Shown: in pieces, positions 1 to 7,390 of the stretch
Layout: each line of letters starts with the position of its first letter
Numbering within the stretch: the first letter of the stretch is position 1
Program-made: the position numbers and the translations under genes
Assembly (NCBI GenBank): GCA_965178585.1
Contig: OZ238267.1
Span: 124,001-188,000, forward strand
Direction of reading: 5' to 3'
DNA from: Marifrigoribacter sp965178585
GTDB taxonomy: Bacteria > Bacteroidota > Bacteroidia > Flavobacteriales > Flavobacteriaceae
Length of the DNA stretch: 64,000 nt
The notes under the pieces: generated by a model
Database searches by the model: none
Told to the model about the DNA's origin: nothing
What the model saw: only the letters and a program-made list of their open reading frames with translations

Positions 1-24
1 AATTTTTCTAAAGAATTTTATCAT
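1..24 (-). CDS. Partial DUF6090-family protein, N-terminus only
   Basis: The first 24 bases read on the minus strand as the start of a gene encoding MIKFFRKI; the rest lies outside the window. These eight residues are identical to the N-termini of the two complete DUF6090-family genes at 3091-3846 and 3847-4575. The upstream bases (ACTAACTA before ATG) also match those before the 3847-4575 gene (ACTAACCA). This makes it a probable third copy of the family. Only eight codons are visible, so the assignment rests on that identity alone. Confidence 0.6.
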
Positions 25-41
25 TAGTTAGTCATAATGAA

Positions 42-172
42 GCACAAGGAGTTCGTGTATAGTTAGTTGCTTTTGCTAGAACTAAGTTAGTAAAAAAAAT
101 GAACCAAAGGAAAATCCGTAGGATTTTCCGAGTATACACAGTACCAGAAATTTTTTACACTCTTTGTTGTGA
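42..172 (-). repeat. Structured intergenic repeat A (attC-like)
   Basis: This is an imperfect inverted repeat. The plus strand opens with GCACAAGG (42-49) and closes with TTTGTTGTGA (163-172). Between them, at 109-129, GGAAAATCC and its exact complement are separated by 3 nt and form a strong hairpin. Read on the minus strand it starts TCACAACAAAG and ends CCTTGTGC. It shares these ends with the repeats at 987-1024, 2954-3085 and 4632-4743. Outer core boxes, an inner stem and one copy per gene resemble integron attC sites, but a MITE-like element is an alternative. Confidence 0.5.
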
Positions 173-196
173 GGAGTTTTTTCTAACTAAGTTCCA

Positions 197-877
197 TCAT
201 TTCATATCGGTTTCTAAAGCTGTCGAATTCAATCCTTTAAAAATTAACCAGAGAGGAAGAATTAGTTGAATGAGCCCTATTGGAAGAAGCATATTCATAC
301 TAATGCTATTTCCTAAAATTGAAAATAATATTTCAATAAACATAAGAATTACAGCTATTATTCCAACAATTGAAATGACTTTTGGAACTAATTTAGACAC
401 GTACAAGGTATAGTATAAAATAAAAACAGGGAAGCAAGAAATGAGTAGACTCAAATAGTGTGTCCACCAATGTTTTTTGTATAACACCCCGCCTAATGTA
501 TTTAATATGTCAGAATTGCCTGTTTCATTTTTAGTATACTCTAGACTTAATTCTAACATAGATAGAACACTAATATTGTCAATAGATATGGCTATAAAAC
601 CTAGTATACTAAATGCCAAATATAAAAACGCCAAAGTGACGCTATGTTTTTTAAAAATTGGTAATAAAACTGTGGCTATAATAATGGACGTTATACCACT
701 TAAAAATAACAGCAAGGTCGAAATAATGATTTCATTTGAGTTTGCAGAAGTAGTAGTTAGATAATCATCTGAAAATAGTACAGGGCCTTGTAAAAATTGA
801 TAGACTGTTATGCCTGTTGCAAAAATGAAAAGAAACATTAGTCCTATAATCCTTCCAACTTTTTTATTTGAATTCAT
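197..877 (-). CDS. DUF4386-like integral membrane protein
   Basis: A 226-residue very hydrophobic protein with about six membrane segments. The N-terminal pattern (VGRIIGLMFLFIFATGITVYQF) followed by a loop and a second hydrophobic block resembles DUF4386 membrane proteins, whose function is unknown. It acts in the inner membrane. It is a single gene flanked on both sides by structured repeats (42-172 and 987-1024), all genes here pointing the same way, so it may be a cassette-type accessory gene rather than part of an operon. No catalytic motif is visible. The family name is fairly likely; no role can be given. Confidence 0.65.
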   Translation of the reverse strand: MNSNKKVGRIIGLMFLFIFATGITVYQFLQGPVLFSDDYLTTTSANSNEIIISTLLLFLSGITSIIIATVLLPIFKKHSVTLAFLYLAFSILGFIAISIDNISVLSMLELSLEYTKNETGNSDILNTLGGVLYKKHWWTHYLSLLISCFPVFILYYTLYVSKLVPKVISIVGIIAVILMFIEILFSILGNSISMNMLLPIGLIQLILPLWLIFKGLNSTALETDMK

Positions 878-986
878 ATTCTTTAATTGATTAGTTATTC
901 AATCCCGAGGATCTCTATAAAAATAAAGACGCAAATATTTAACATATGGTTGCCTAGGTTTTATAAATTTACTTTTTTCCAAATAA

Positions 987-1024
987 GCACATTCTAAAGC
1001 AATTATTTATACACGTTGTTGTGC
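987..1024 (-). repeat. Short copy of structured repeat B (attC-like)
   Basis: Read on the minus strand it begins GCACAACAACG and continues into TATAAATAATTGC. The repeat at 4632-4743 has GTACAACAATGG and then TATAAGTAATTGC at the same places. It lies about 30 nt after the stop codon of the 1057-1722 gene. The other arm may be GCACATTC at 987-994 (plus strand), giving a short or truncated copy. The repeat relationship is clear at one end only. Confidence 0.45.
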
Positions 1025-1056
1025 TTTCGTTATTTTTATTTACTTGAAAATATAAT

Positions 1057-1722
1057 TCACCCTTCAATCAGGTTTCTAGCTCCTTTGTAATAAAGCACTG
1101 AAGCTATCATCATAAACACATGACTAATGTCTATATGGTTAAACCATTTTCCCAACCCAATTTTGAAAACAAAAAAGAATGCACCAATAGTACTAACTAG
1201 CACTGCATATAATATTTGCTTGCTCCCAGTATTTTTTTCTTTTAAATAGACAAAACCAGTAAACCCTGTTACTACAATAGCTATTCCATATGCAGCATGA
1301 ATTAGAACAAATTGGAAGTTCAATGTGACCAATACCACAATTAAAAAAGTAAGTAATTCTATAATATTCAATTTTGAAAAGAAGGCACCAATTTTTGGAT
1401 CAATCAACTTTCGTGAATATTGTATCAAAGCGCGCTCAAGTAAAGCTACCGATAACATGCTTGTAATCCACCCAGGTAGCTTCATATAAAAAGGTATATA
1501 ATGAATGAAAGTATGACCTAATACCCCGCCTAATAACGTGGCCAAACTCATTGAAAGGAAATAATACTTAAATAATCCCTGGACTTGACTTCGCTGAGGT
1601 AATGCATTTAACTTTAGATAAGCCACAAAGCAGATGATAGAAACAAAAATATCAGTTAATGCATTTACTGGCTCGTATAACACAAGTCCAAATAACTCAA
1701 TTGATGGTTGTGGATCTAACAA
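1057..1722 (-). CDS. Multi-pass membrane protein, TTG start
   Basis: A 221-residue protein with about seven hydrophobic segments. There is no ATG before codon 58, and the TTG at 1722 follows a purine-rich stretch and keeps the first membrane segment, so TTG is the probable start. Histidine-bearing segments (GHTFIHYI near residue 70 and NHIDISHVFMM near 200) recall the DUF6962/ceramidase-like membrane hydrolase superfamily, but this is only a resemblance. It follows the 1765-2940 peptidase with a 42-bp gap containing another GCACAACAAAG box. Function unknown. Confidence 0.6.
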   Translation of the reverse strand: MLDPQPSIELFGLVLYEPVNALTDIFVSIICFVAYLKLNALPQRSQVQGLFKYYFLSMSLATLLGGVLGHTFIHYIPFYMKLPGWITSMLSVALLERALIQYSRKLIDPKIGAFFSKLNIIELLTFLIVVLVTLNFQFVLIHAAYGIAIVVTGFTGFVYLKEKNTGSKQILYAVLVSTIGAFFFVFKIGLGKWFNHIDISHVFMMIASVLYYKGARNLIEG

Positions 1723-1745
1723 TTTCTCTTTCTTTGGGTTTAATC

Positions 1746-1764
1746 GGTTCTTTGTTGTGCCGCG
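1746..1764 (-). repeat. Partial core box of the attC-like repeat
   Basis: Immediately after the stop of the P1 peptidase gene the minus strand reads GCGGCACAACAAAG. This is the same 5' core box (G[CT]ACAACAA) that opens the full repeats after the 1057 and 4751 genes. No matching second arm is visible before the TTG start of the next gene, so this appears to be a degenerate or truncated copy. Confidence 0.35.
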
Positions 1765-2940
1765 TTATTTTTTTATTCGATTATACTTTTTTAGAGTTTC
1801 GATTAGTAAATCATGTGGAATTGCATAAGCTGTATTTCCATTAATTCCTTCCATTGTTTCAGCCGCAACCATCGCATTAATAATTGCTTCCTCGACAGCT
1901 TGCACAGTAGCTTCGAAAATTGGCGTCAGTCTGTCATTGGACATTGACTTTACTATTGTAGTTTCATCTCGATTAAATGCATTTTCATTCGCAGTTGAGA
2001 AAGCTAAAAAAATATCTCCAGAACCATTACTTCCACGTCCGCCTACAATACCAACTCCTAAAGGAATTCTTTGTGCAATTCTTTTTAATTGATGTGGTAG
2101 CAGGGGTGCGTCTGTCGCTACTATTACTATAATTGAACCATCGCCTTCTTGCCTTCTTGATTTTGGAGGTGCCTTATATTTATAATTTAAAGTATCTTTT
2201 AATTCATTACCAACAGGAACACCAGCGATTGATAAGTTTTTTTTCGCCCCAAAATTTGATTGAACAATTGCCCCAACTGTATACGTTGAATCATTAATTT
2301 TAATTACTCTAGAAGAAGTTCCTGTTCCGCCTTTGAACCCTAAACACATCATTCCAGTTCCTCCACCAACATTCCCTTCAGCAATTTTTCCGCTTGAAGT
2401 ATTTTCTATAGCTTCTAATACGTGCTCTTCTTTTACATGAAAGCCATAAATATCATTAAGAAATCCATCATAAGTTTCTGCTACTACTGGATAAGTGTAC
2501 CACCAATTTTCTCCACTGTACCAATCTGTATCAACATACCATTTCAGAACAGCTTGTCTTACCTCGCCAACACTGTTGGTATTTGTTATCATAATTGGTG
2601 TTTCTAAAAAACCTGACTCGGTCAACCAGGTTGTACCAGTCATTTCTCCATTTCCGTTAAGACTATACCAATTAGCATAAACAGGGCTAAATTTTTTAGC
2701 TTTTCCTCTCGGAAAAATTGCGGTAACTCCAGTTCTTATAGGTCCTTTACCTATAATGTTTTCTCCATCTCCAGATATAATTGTGCTATATCCAACTTCT
2801 ACACCTTCAACATCGGTAATTGCATTGAATTCTCCCGTAATCCCAACAAATGGAACTCCTAAATCTCTTGCTCTTGGTTTTTGAGAATAAGATTGATAAC
2901 AAATAAGGGACAATAAAAAAACTATAAATATTCTTTTCAT
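1765..2940 (-). CDS. P1 family (DmpA-type) aminopeptidase, exported
   Basis: A 391-residue Ntn-type hydrolase of the DmpA/P1 peptidase family, which self-cleaves to expose a catalytic serine and releases N-terminal residues from peptides. Residues 1-20 form a signal peptide ending YSQ. GNVGGGTGM and KGGTGTSSRV lie around residues 189-211. The cleavage/nucleophile motif DGSIIVIVATDAPL places the predicted cut between G268 and S269. Length is normal for the family. It is a lone gene between structured repeats in an array of unrelated genes. The family is recognisable with high confidence; substrate is unknown. Confidence 0.88.
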   Translation of the reverse strand: MKRIFIVFLLSLICYQSYSQKPRARDLGVPFVGITGEFNAITDVEGVEVGYSTIISGDGENIIGKGPIRTGVTAIFPRGKAKKFSPVYANWYSLNGNGEMTGTTWLTESGFLETPIMITNTNSVGEVRQAVLKWYVDTDWYSGENWWYTYPVVAETYDGFLNDIYGFHVKEEHVLEAIENTSSGKIAEGNVGGGTGMMCLGFKGGTGTSSRVIKINDSTYTVGAIVQSNFGAKKNLSIAGVPVGNELKDTLNYKYKAPPKSRRQEGDGSIIVIVATDAPLLPHQLKRIAQRIPLGVGIVGGRGSNGSGDIFLAFSTANENAFNRDETTIVKSMSNDRLTPIFEATVQAVEEAIINAMVAAETMEGINGNTAYAIPHDLLIETLKKYNRIKK

Positions 2941-2953
2941 TTTGGTTAGTTTT

Positions 2954-3085
2954 TAATGTGGTACAACGGTTTTTGTTTATGGCTCTTTGCGAAAAAATTC
3001 GCAGGATTCTTTCCGCCGTAGCCTAAAGATAGCAAATTACAATGAATTCCGATTAGGAATACAGCCGCAATGAGCTATACAAGTT
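2954..3085 (-). repeat. Structured intergenic repeat C (attC-like)
   Basis: It separates the 3091 DUF6090 gene from the peptidase gene downstream. On the minus strand its far end reads AAAAACCGTTGTACC, matching AAAACCGTTGTGC of the 4632-4743 copy. Its near end keeps TATAGCTCATTGC, against TATAAGTAATTGC in that copy. Inside, GCGAA and TTCGC around an A-rich loop form a hairpin. The outer 5' box is degenerate (CTTGTATAGC), so this copy may have decayed. Confidence 0.45.
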
Positions 3086-3090
3086 GATTA

Positions 3091-3846
3091 TTATTTATTC
3101 AAATATTTATCAATTGAATTAATCAGTTCAGTAGCTTGAGAAATAGCATCATTTGACAATCTTATTTCCGTACCTGCTCGAATATTTCTACCAATTAATG
3201 CATTTTCAAACTCTGGACGCCCTCTTAATATGTTAGTATTATCTAATTTTAAATTCCGATTATTTGAGTAAGGATTAGCCAATTCAAAGTAAGTGCCAAA
3301 TTCCATCTCTTTATAGGTAAAACTTTCAATATGCTTTTTAACGAATTGATTATTTTGACTTGTTATATCTGAAAATCTATCGAGTAAGACATAATACTTG
3401 AAAATTGATTCTTTCAATTCTTGATTATTAATCCATTGTAAATGAGAACCAGATTCCATAGATTTAAAAGCAGTGTTACTTGGTAGAAATGTTCTTTCAT
3501 CAGCGACTGAAGTAACTTTATCTGAATAACTAGATAACCGTACATTTTCATATTCAGGTAATGAAATTATACGAAAAGTAAAATCAATAGCTTCTCGAAC
3601 ATTCTCGTTGTAATCAATTTGCTCATTGAGGCTTTCAATATCTTCTTTAAGATTTAATTTTAAGGAAGTCAGAGATGCATTTAATATGTTTTGTTCCTTT
3701 TTAGATTCATTCACATTATTGATTTGTAGCGCAATTAAAATCCCAATTACAACGAGGATTATCTCGCCAATCGCATACAGAAGATATTTACTGAACTTGT
3801 TTTCATTTAGCATTTTTTGTCTAATTTTTCTAAAGAATTTAATCAT
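3091..3846 (-). CDS. DUF6090 family membrane-anchored protein
   Basis: A 251-residue protein with the typical DUF6090 start: a basic MIKFFRKIRQ segment, then one strong membrane helix (about residues 23-42) ending IALQINN, then a charged, mostly helical soluble domain. This suggests an inner-membrane anchor with a large extracytoplasmic domain. The start codon directly follows the TAG of the upstream DUF6090 gene with no spacer, so the two are surely co-transcribed and probably translationally coupled. They share the anchor but diverge strongly afterwards, as for two partners or an old duplication. Function of the family is unknown. Confidence 0.8.
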   Translation of the reverse strand: MIKFFRKIRQKMLNENKFSKYLLYAIGEIILVVIGILIALQINNVNESKKEQNILNASLTSLKLNLKEDIESLNEQIDYNENVREAIDFTFRIISLPEYENVRLSSYSDKVTSVADERTFLPSNTAFKSMESGSHLQWINNQELKESIFKYYVLLDRFSDITSQNNQFVKKHIESFTYKEMEFGTYFELANPYSNNRNLKLDNTNILRGRPEFENALIGRNIRAGTEIRLSNDAISQATELINSIDKYLNK

Positions 3847-4575
3847 CTAGTTTCTATTTTCGATTTCGAGGTCTATCATAGCAGATGTTTTGTTGATGTT
3901 ATTAATAATACTTGGGATTGCTTGATTAACCAAAATTTCATTAAAACGAGTCGCCGATTTTAAATAAAAGAGATATTTTTTATTTTGCCTTAACTCAGCA
4001 ATATCTATCGGTCTCATTTGATCACCAAACCAATCAATTTCATTAAAATAATTAGCAGCTTCCGTTACTAATCGATCTGTTACCCCTTCATATTCACCAT
4101 TCCATTTATTGTATTGTTGATAGTTTAAGTCATAAAGTTTGGTAATCTGAATTCTTAATGAATCATTATTAATAGTTCGTAATCCTAATTGTTTTAAAGT
4201 TTGATATGGACTTTCATTAGATTGAAAATATGTTCCATAATGGATTATACTTAAGTATTTTGAAAGTGAATCAGGAAAATCTTTATTACCCTCAAGCCAA
4301 TTAATTAACATTAGTTGCCCCTTTAATCTGGTTTTGTGTGTCTCTAAATTATAATTCGCATCTTTTAAATCAGTTTCCAAACCATTACGCACTTCTTTTA
4401 GAATGTCTAACTCTAATACGATTCCTTTTTGTTTTTCATTCCAATTATTAATTTGTAATGCAATCAAAATCCCAATAACAACAAGTACAATTTCTCCTAT
4501 TGCATACTTAAAATACTTTCCAGTCTTTCCTTTTGAAAGCAAGTTTTGTCTAATTTTTCTAAAGAATTTTATCAT
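3847..4575 (-). CDS. DUF6090 family membrane-anchored protein
   Basis: A 242-residue paralogue of the 3091-3846 protein. It has the same MIKFFRKIRQ start and a membrane helix at about residues 23-42 ending IALQINNWNE. A soluble domain follows, with coiled-coil-like stretches near residues 55-80. It is first of a two-gene unit. The bases before its ATG closely match those before the partial copy at 1-24. The structured repeat at 4632-4743 lies upstream. No enzymatic motif is seen and the function is unknown. Confidence 0.8.
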   Translation of the reverse strand: MIKFFRKIRQNLLSKGKTGKYFKYAIGEIVLVVIGILIALQINNWNEKQKGIVLELDILKEVRNGLETDLKDANYNLETHKTRLKGQLMLINWLEGNKDFPDSLSKYLSIIHYGTYFQSNESPYQTLKQLGLRTINNDSLRIQITKLYDLNYQQYNKWNGEYEGVTDRLVTEAANYFNEIDWFGDQMRPIDIAELRQNKKYLFYLKSATRFNEILVNQAIPSIINNINKTSAMIDLEIENRN

Positions 4576-4631
4576 TGGTTAGTTGTTTCTCGAAAGGTAA
4601 AAAAATTTATTAACTCGAGTTTTGACTAAGG

Positions 4632-4743
4632 AAGCACAACGGTTTTGTTGCGTGAAAATCTGCGAGACACGAGCGAAGCTAAATGGCGTCAGCAATTTTC
4701 GTAAGTAGGCGAGAACAAGCAATTACTTATAGCCATTGTTGTA
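4632..4743 (-). repeat. Structured intergenic repeat D (attC-like), best copy
   Basis: It begins about 8 nt after the stop codon of the 4751-5704 gene. On the minus strand it opens GTACAACAATGG and closes AACCGTTGTGC. The outer 7-mers GTACAAC and GTTGTGC match the integron core consensus (RYYYAAC and GTTRRRY) at six of seven positions. Inside, GAAAATTGCTGACG can pair with CGCAGATTTTC, leaving a few unpaired bases, as in attC arms with extrahelical bases. Size (about 112 bp) fits attC. No integrase gene is present in the window, so identity is inferred. Confidence 0.5.
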
Positions 4744-4750
4744 CACAGTT

Positions 4751-5683
4751 TTATTTCGTTAATATCCAGTTTATCAAGTCATTTTTGTCTACAATAGCCC
4801 AACTATGAGGATGTCGTTCTCCATTTGCTCTATATCCTTTATTTGTTGTTGGGATATATTCAACATTTTCAAATCCTTTTATTTTTAGACTCTCAGATAA
4901 GTTTTTGATATAGAATGCATTCATTTGCTCGTAATCAGCCATTCGATTCTTTTTCCACCAAATTGTATCGGGTTCTGTGTAGAGCCTAATCTTAGTGTTT
5001 TGTAATTTTTTTAGATTGGAAGTATTGTCAGTATTATAAGTGAAAACGGATTTGTCTTCGTATTTTTCAATAGTATCTTTTGGATTTCCAAAGTTATTAC
5101 CTAAGGTTTCCAACAACCAAGTACTTTCTTGAACAGAAACTTCTGAAAAATTATGCTCAATATTCTTTTCAGAAGATTTGTATAATGCAACCAAGTCAAT
5201 CGGTGAATCAACAATAAATACTCCTTCTGGGTCAATATAGAATTGTTTCATTCCGGCTATATAATTGCTTATTAAAAGACTTATAACTCCACCACTAGAG
5301 AAGCCACCGATAAAGATATTGTCAATCGGCAATTCATTTTCCACAATTATATTCTGTAAACTTTTTGCAAGTTGGTATTTTTCGTTTTCTTCAAGCCATA
5401 ATTTCCGATTAAAATTAGATAGAATAACAGCTATATTGTTCTTTCTTGCAATATCTAGGATTTTAAATTCTCTTTTAATGTCTTCCGCAACCTCAGGATA
5501 ACCTCCAAATAGAATTAAAACAGCTTTAACTTTTTTATTTGGCTTATAAAGTTCATAATCTTCTTTTATGATTTCTGTAAACTCTAATTTTTCGGAAGTT
5601 GTTTGTGCTTTTTTTTGTTTGACCTGTTTGCAGGAAACAAGTCCAATAAAAGATAGAATTAAAATTATAGATGTTCTTCTCAT
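4751..5683 (-). CDS. Alpha/beta-hydrolase-like lipoprotein
   Basis: About 310 residues. The reading frame opens at 5704, but the ATG at 5683 (MRRTSIILIL) starts a clean lipoprotein signal ending LVSC, so I prefer it. After a short linker comes an alpha/beta-hydrolase-like core: hydrophobic strand KAVLILFGGYP, then the nucleophile elbow GGFSSGG (Ser 136 counted from 5704), an acidic strand (FIVDSP), and a late HPHSW that may supply the catalytic histidine. It is probably a membrane-anchored esterase or peptidase. Substrate unknown. It is the last gene of the cassette-like array and has a structured repeat directly after its stop. Confidence 0.65.
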   Translation of the reverse strand: MRRTSIILILSFIGLVSCKQVKQKKAQTTSEKLEFTEIIKEDYELYKPNKKVKAVLILFGGYPEVAEDIKREFKILDIARKNNIAVILSNFNRKLWLEENEKYQLAKSLQNIIVENELPIDNIFIGGFSSGGVISLLISNYIAGMKQFYIDPEGVFIVDSPIDLVALYKSSEKNIEHNFSEVSVQESTWLLETLGNNFGNPKDTIEKYEDKSVFTYNTDNTSNLKKLQNTKIRLYTEPDTIWWKKNRMADYEQMNAFYIKNLSESLKIKGFENVEYIPTTNKGYRANGERHPHSWAIVDKNDLINWILTK

Positions 5684-5762
5684 TCCTCTAATTGAGTACA
5701 ACAATTGAATAAACCCCCTTAGGGAGTTTATATTTATTATATATACCCTTTTTTAAGGGTAA

Positions 5763-6083
5763 TTAATTGTTATTTAATTTAACAGCCGTTCCGTAGGCTA
5801 ATATTTCTGAACACCCTTGCATTACCATCGATGTAGTTAATCTAATATTTATTACCGCATCTGCACCCATACGTTCCGCATCTTGATGCATTCTTTGTAA
5901 TGCTTGCTCTCTAGCTTCTGCTTGTAGCTTGGTATACTCATCGATCTCTCCTCCTACAATATTTTTTAAACCTGCAAAAAAATCACGCCCAATATTTCTT
6001 GCTCTAACGGTACTTCCTCTGGCAATACCAATGATTTCAATTACTTCTTTATTTGGGACTTTTTCTGTAGTTGAGAGAATCAT
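5763..6083 (-). CDS. YbjQ / UPF0145 family protein
   Basis: A 106-residue small soluble protein of the YbjQ (UPF0145, putative heavy-metal-binding) family. Family hallmarks are GIARGSTVRARNIGRDFFAGLKNIVGGE in the first half and a helix rich in A, E and R (EAREQALQRM) leading to ADAVINIRL. The length is normal. It overlaps no neighbour but starts 4 nt after the stop of the DUF302 gene, so the two probably form an operon. Metal binding has only been suggested for the family from structure. A hairpin ACCCTTTTTTAAGGGT at 5744-5759 follows the gene and may end the transcript. Confidence 0.85.
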   Translation of the reverse strand: MILSTTEKVPNKEVIEIIGIARGSTVRARNIGRDFFAGLKNIVGGEIDEYTKLQAEAREQALQRMHQDAERMGADAVINIRLTTSMVMQGCSEILAYGTAVKLNNN

Positions 6084-6087
6084 ATTT

Positions 6088-6480
6088 CTATTTTAAATTA
6101 TTAATAACTGTCTTCATTTTTGTTTGTACTTCTATGGCTAGGTCGCCAAGTGATTCATTTTTAACAGCGCTCATAGAAGCAATTGGGTCTACTGCCGAAA
6201 CCTCTATCTCACCATTTTCGTGTTCTTCCACAATAACATTACAAGGTAAAAACACACCTACTTTATCTTCGGCTAATATTGCTTTGTGTGCAAAGCCAGG
6301 ATTACAAGCTCCCAATATTTTATACTTTTTAAAATCTACTCCTAACTTTTCCTTAAAGGCGTCGTGGATATTAATCTCGGTTAATACACCAAACCCTTCT
6401 TTTTTTAAAGCTTCGGTAACTTGTTCGATAGCTTCCTCAAAATCATTAGTACGCACTACTTTATTGAAATAATAACTCAT
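6088..6480 (-). CDS. DUF302 domain protein
   Basis: A 130-residue protein matching the DUF302 family along its length: an N-terminal strand, the EEAIEQVTEALKKEGFGVLTEINIH helix-strand pattern, then YKILGACNPGFAHKAI and a final SAVDPIASM segment. Such proteins are small cytoplasmic or secreted alpha-beta proteins of unknown function. No signal peptide is present. It lies 4 nt upstream of the ybjQ-like gene and probably shares its transcript. Confidence 0.85.
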   Translation of the reverse strand: MSYYFNKVVRTNDFEEAIEQVTEALKKEGFGVLTEINIHDAFKEKLGVDFKKYKILGACNPGFAHKAILAEDKVGVFLPCNVIVEEHENGEIEVSAVDPIASMSAVKNESLGDLAIEVQTKMKTVINNLK

Positions 6481-6561
6481 AATCTAAAACTTTTAAATAT
6501 TAATACAAACAAAGTTAATTGAATGCTTTCTTAATAAGGGTTACAAAAGTCACAGATAAAG

Positions 6562-7389
6562 TTACTGTTTTTTTTCGATAGATTTTACCTCTTTATTAAA
6601 AGGAATTCCAATTTGTAGCCAAACATCTTCATCATCGGTGTGATCTGAAGTATCTAATCCATATTGAATCTCATTGGGGTCGCCATATACAAAAGTCCCA
6701 AAAATACGGTCCCAGATTGATAGTACATTTCCATAATTACTATCGGTCCAAGGCAATTCGTGGTGGTGATGAAATTTATGCATATTAGGAGAAACAATTA
6801 CATAACTCAGCCCTTTATCTAACCATAGAGGTAACTTAATATTGGCATGATTAAAATAGGTAAACGGAATGGTAATCATACGATATAAAAAGTAAAAAGA
6901 AACAGGCATACCCGTTATAATAACGACCATTAAGGCAAAGGTTTCACGAATTAAAAAATCTAAAGGATGATGTCTTGTTCCAGTGGTTACATCCACATGT
7001 TTATCGGTATGATGAACAATATGTAAACGCCACATCCATCGTACTTTGTGTAATAAAAAATGAACTAAATATTGAGAAGTAAAATCCAAAACTACAATCG
7101 AAACTAATAGTTTCACCCATAATGGAGCGTGAATCATATTTAACAAGCCAATTCCACTTTCACTTAACCAGCCGTCAACAAAAGTGAGTAAAATCCCAAA
7201 AACGGAATTAATAATAACAACAACTAATAATAAAATGAAATTAGTTTTTGCGTGCTTCTTTTTGTTATAAGGATCTTTATAAAAAGAATAATAACCTTCT
7301 AACACCCAAAAAAAGGTAAGAAAAAAGATAATCCAAGCTGCTTTTACCCAAGTTGGCAAGTGCTCAAAATAACCTAAAAATTCCTCCAT
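6562..7389 (-). CDS. Sterol desaturase / fatty acid hydroxylase family protein
   Basis: A 275-residue integral membrane di-iron oxygenase. The eight-histidine signature is present: HFLLH (about residue 111), HIVHH (about 123), then HH at about residue 140, and HKFHHHH near residue 204. About four membrane helices surround these. Such enzymes hydroxylate or desaturate lipids, carotenoids or sterols using O2 in the inner membrane; the substrate cannot be read from the sequence. Its ATG lies 1 nt after the stop of the ctpA-like gene, so it is the last gene of an rnpA-ctpA-desaturase run. Confidence 0.88.
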   Translation of the reverse strand: MEEFLGYFEHLPTWVKAAWIIFFLTFFWVLEGYYSFYKDPYNKKKHAKTNFILLLVVVIINSVFGILLTFVDGWLSESGIGLLNMIHAPLWVKLLVSIVVLDFTSQYLVHFLLHKVRWMWRLHIVHHTDKHVDVTTGTRHHPLDFLIRETFALMVVIITGMPVSFYFLYRMITIPFTYFNHANIKLPLWLDKGLSYVIVSPNMHKFHHHHELPWTDSNYGNVLSIWDRIFGTFVYGDPNEIQYGLDTSDHTDDEDVWLQIGIPFNKEVKSIEKKQ

Positions 7390-7390
7390 A

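Noticed and set aside
1..5750. Calling the structured repeats certain integron attC sites
   Set aside because: No integrase gene is in view, core boxes differ from the consensus at one base each, and two of the copies are degenerate; kept as attC-like repeats only.
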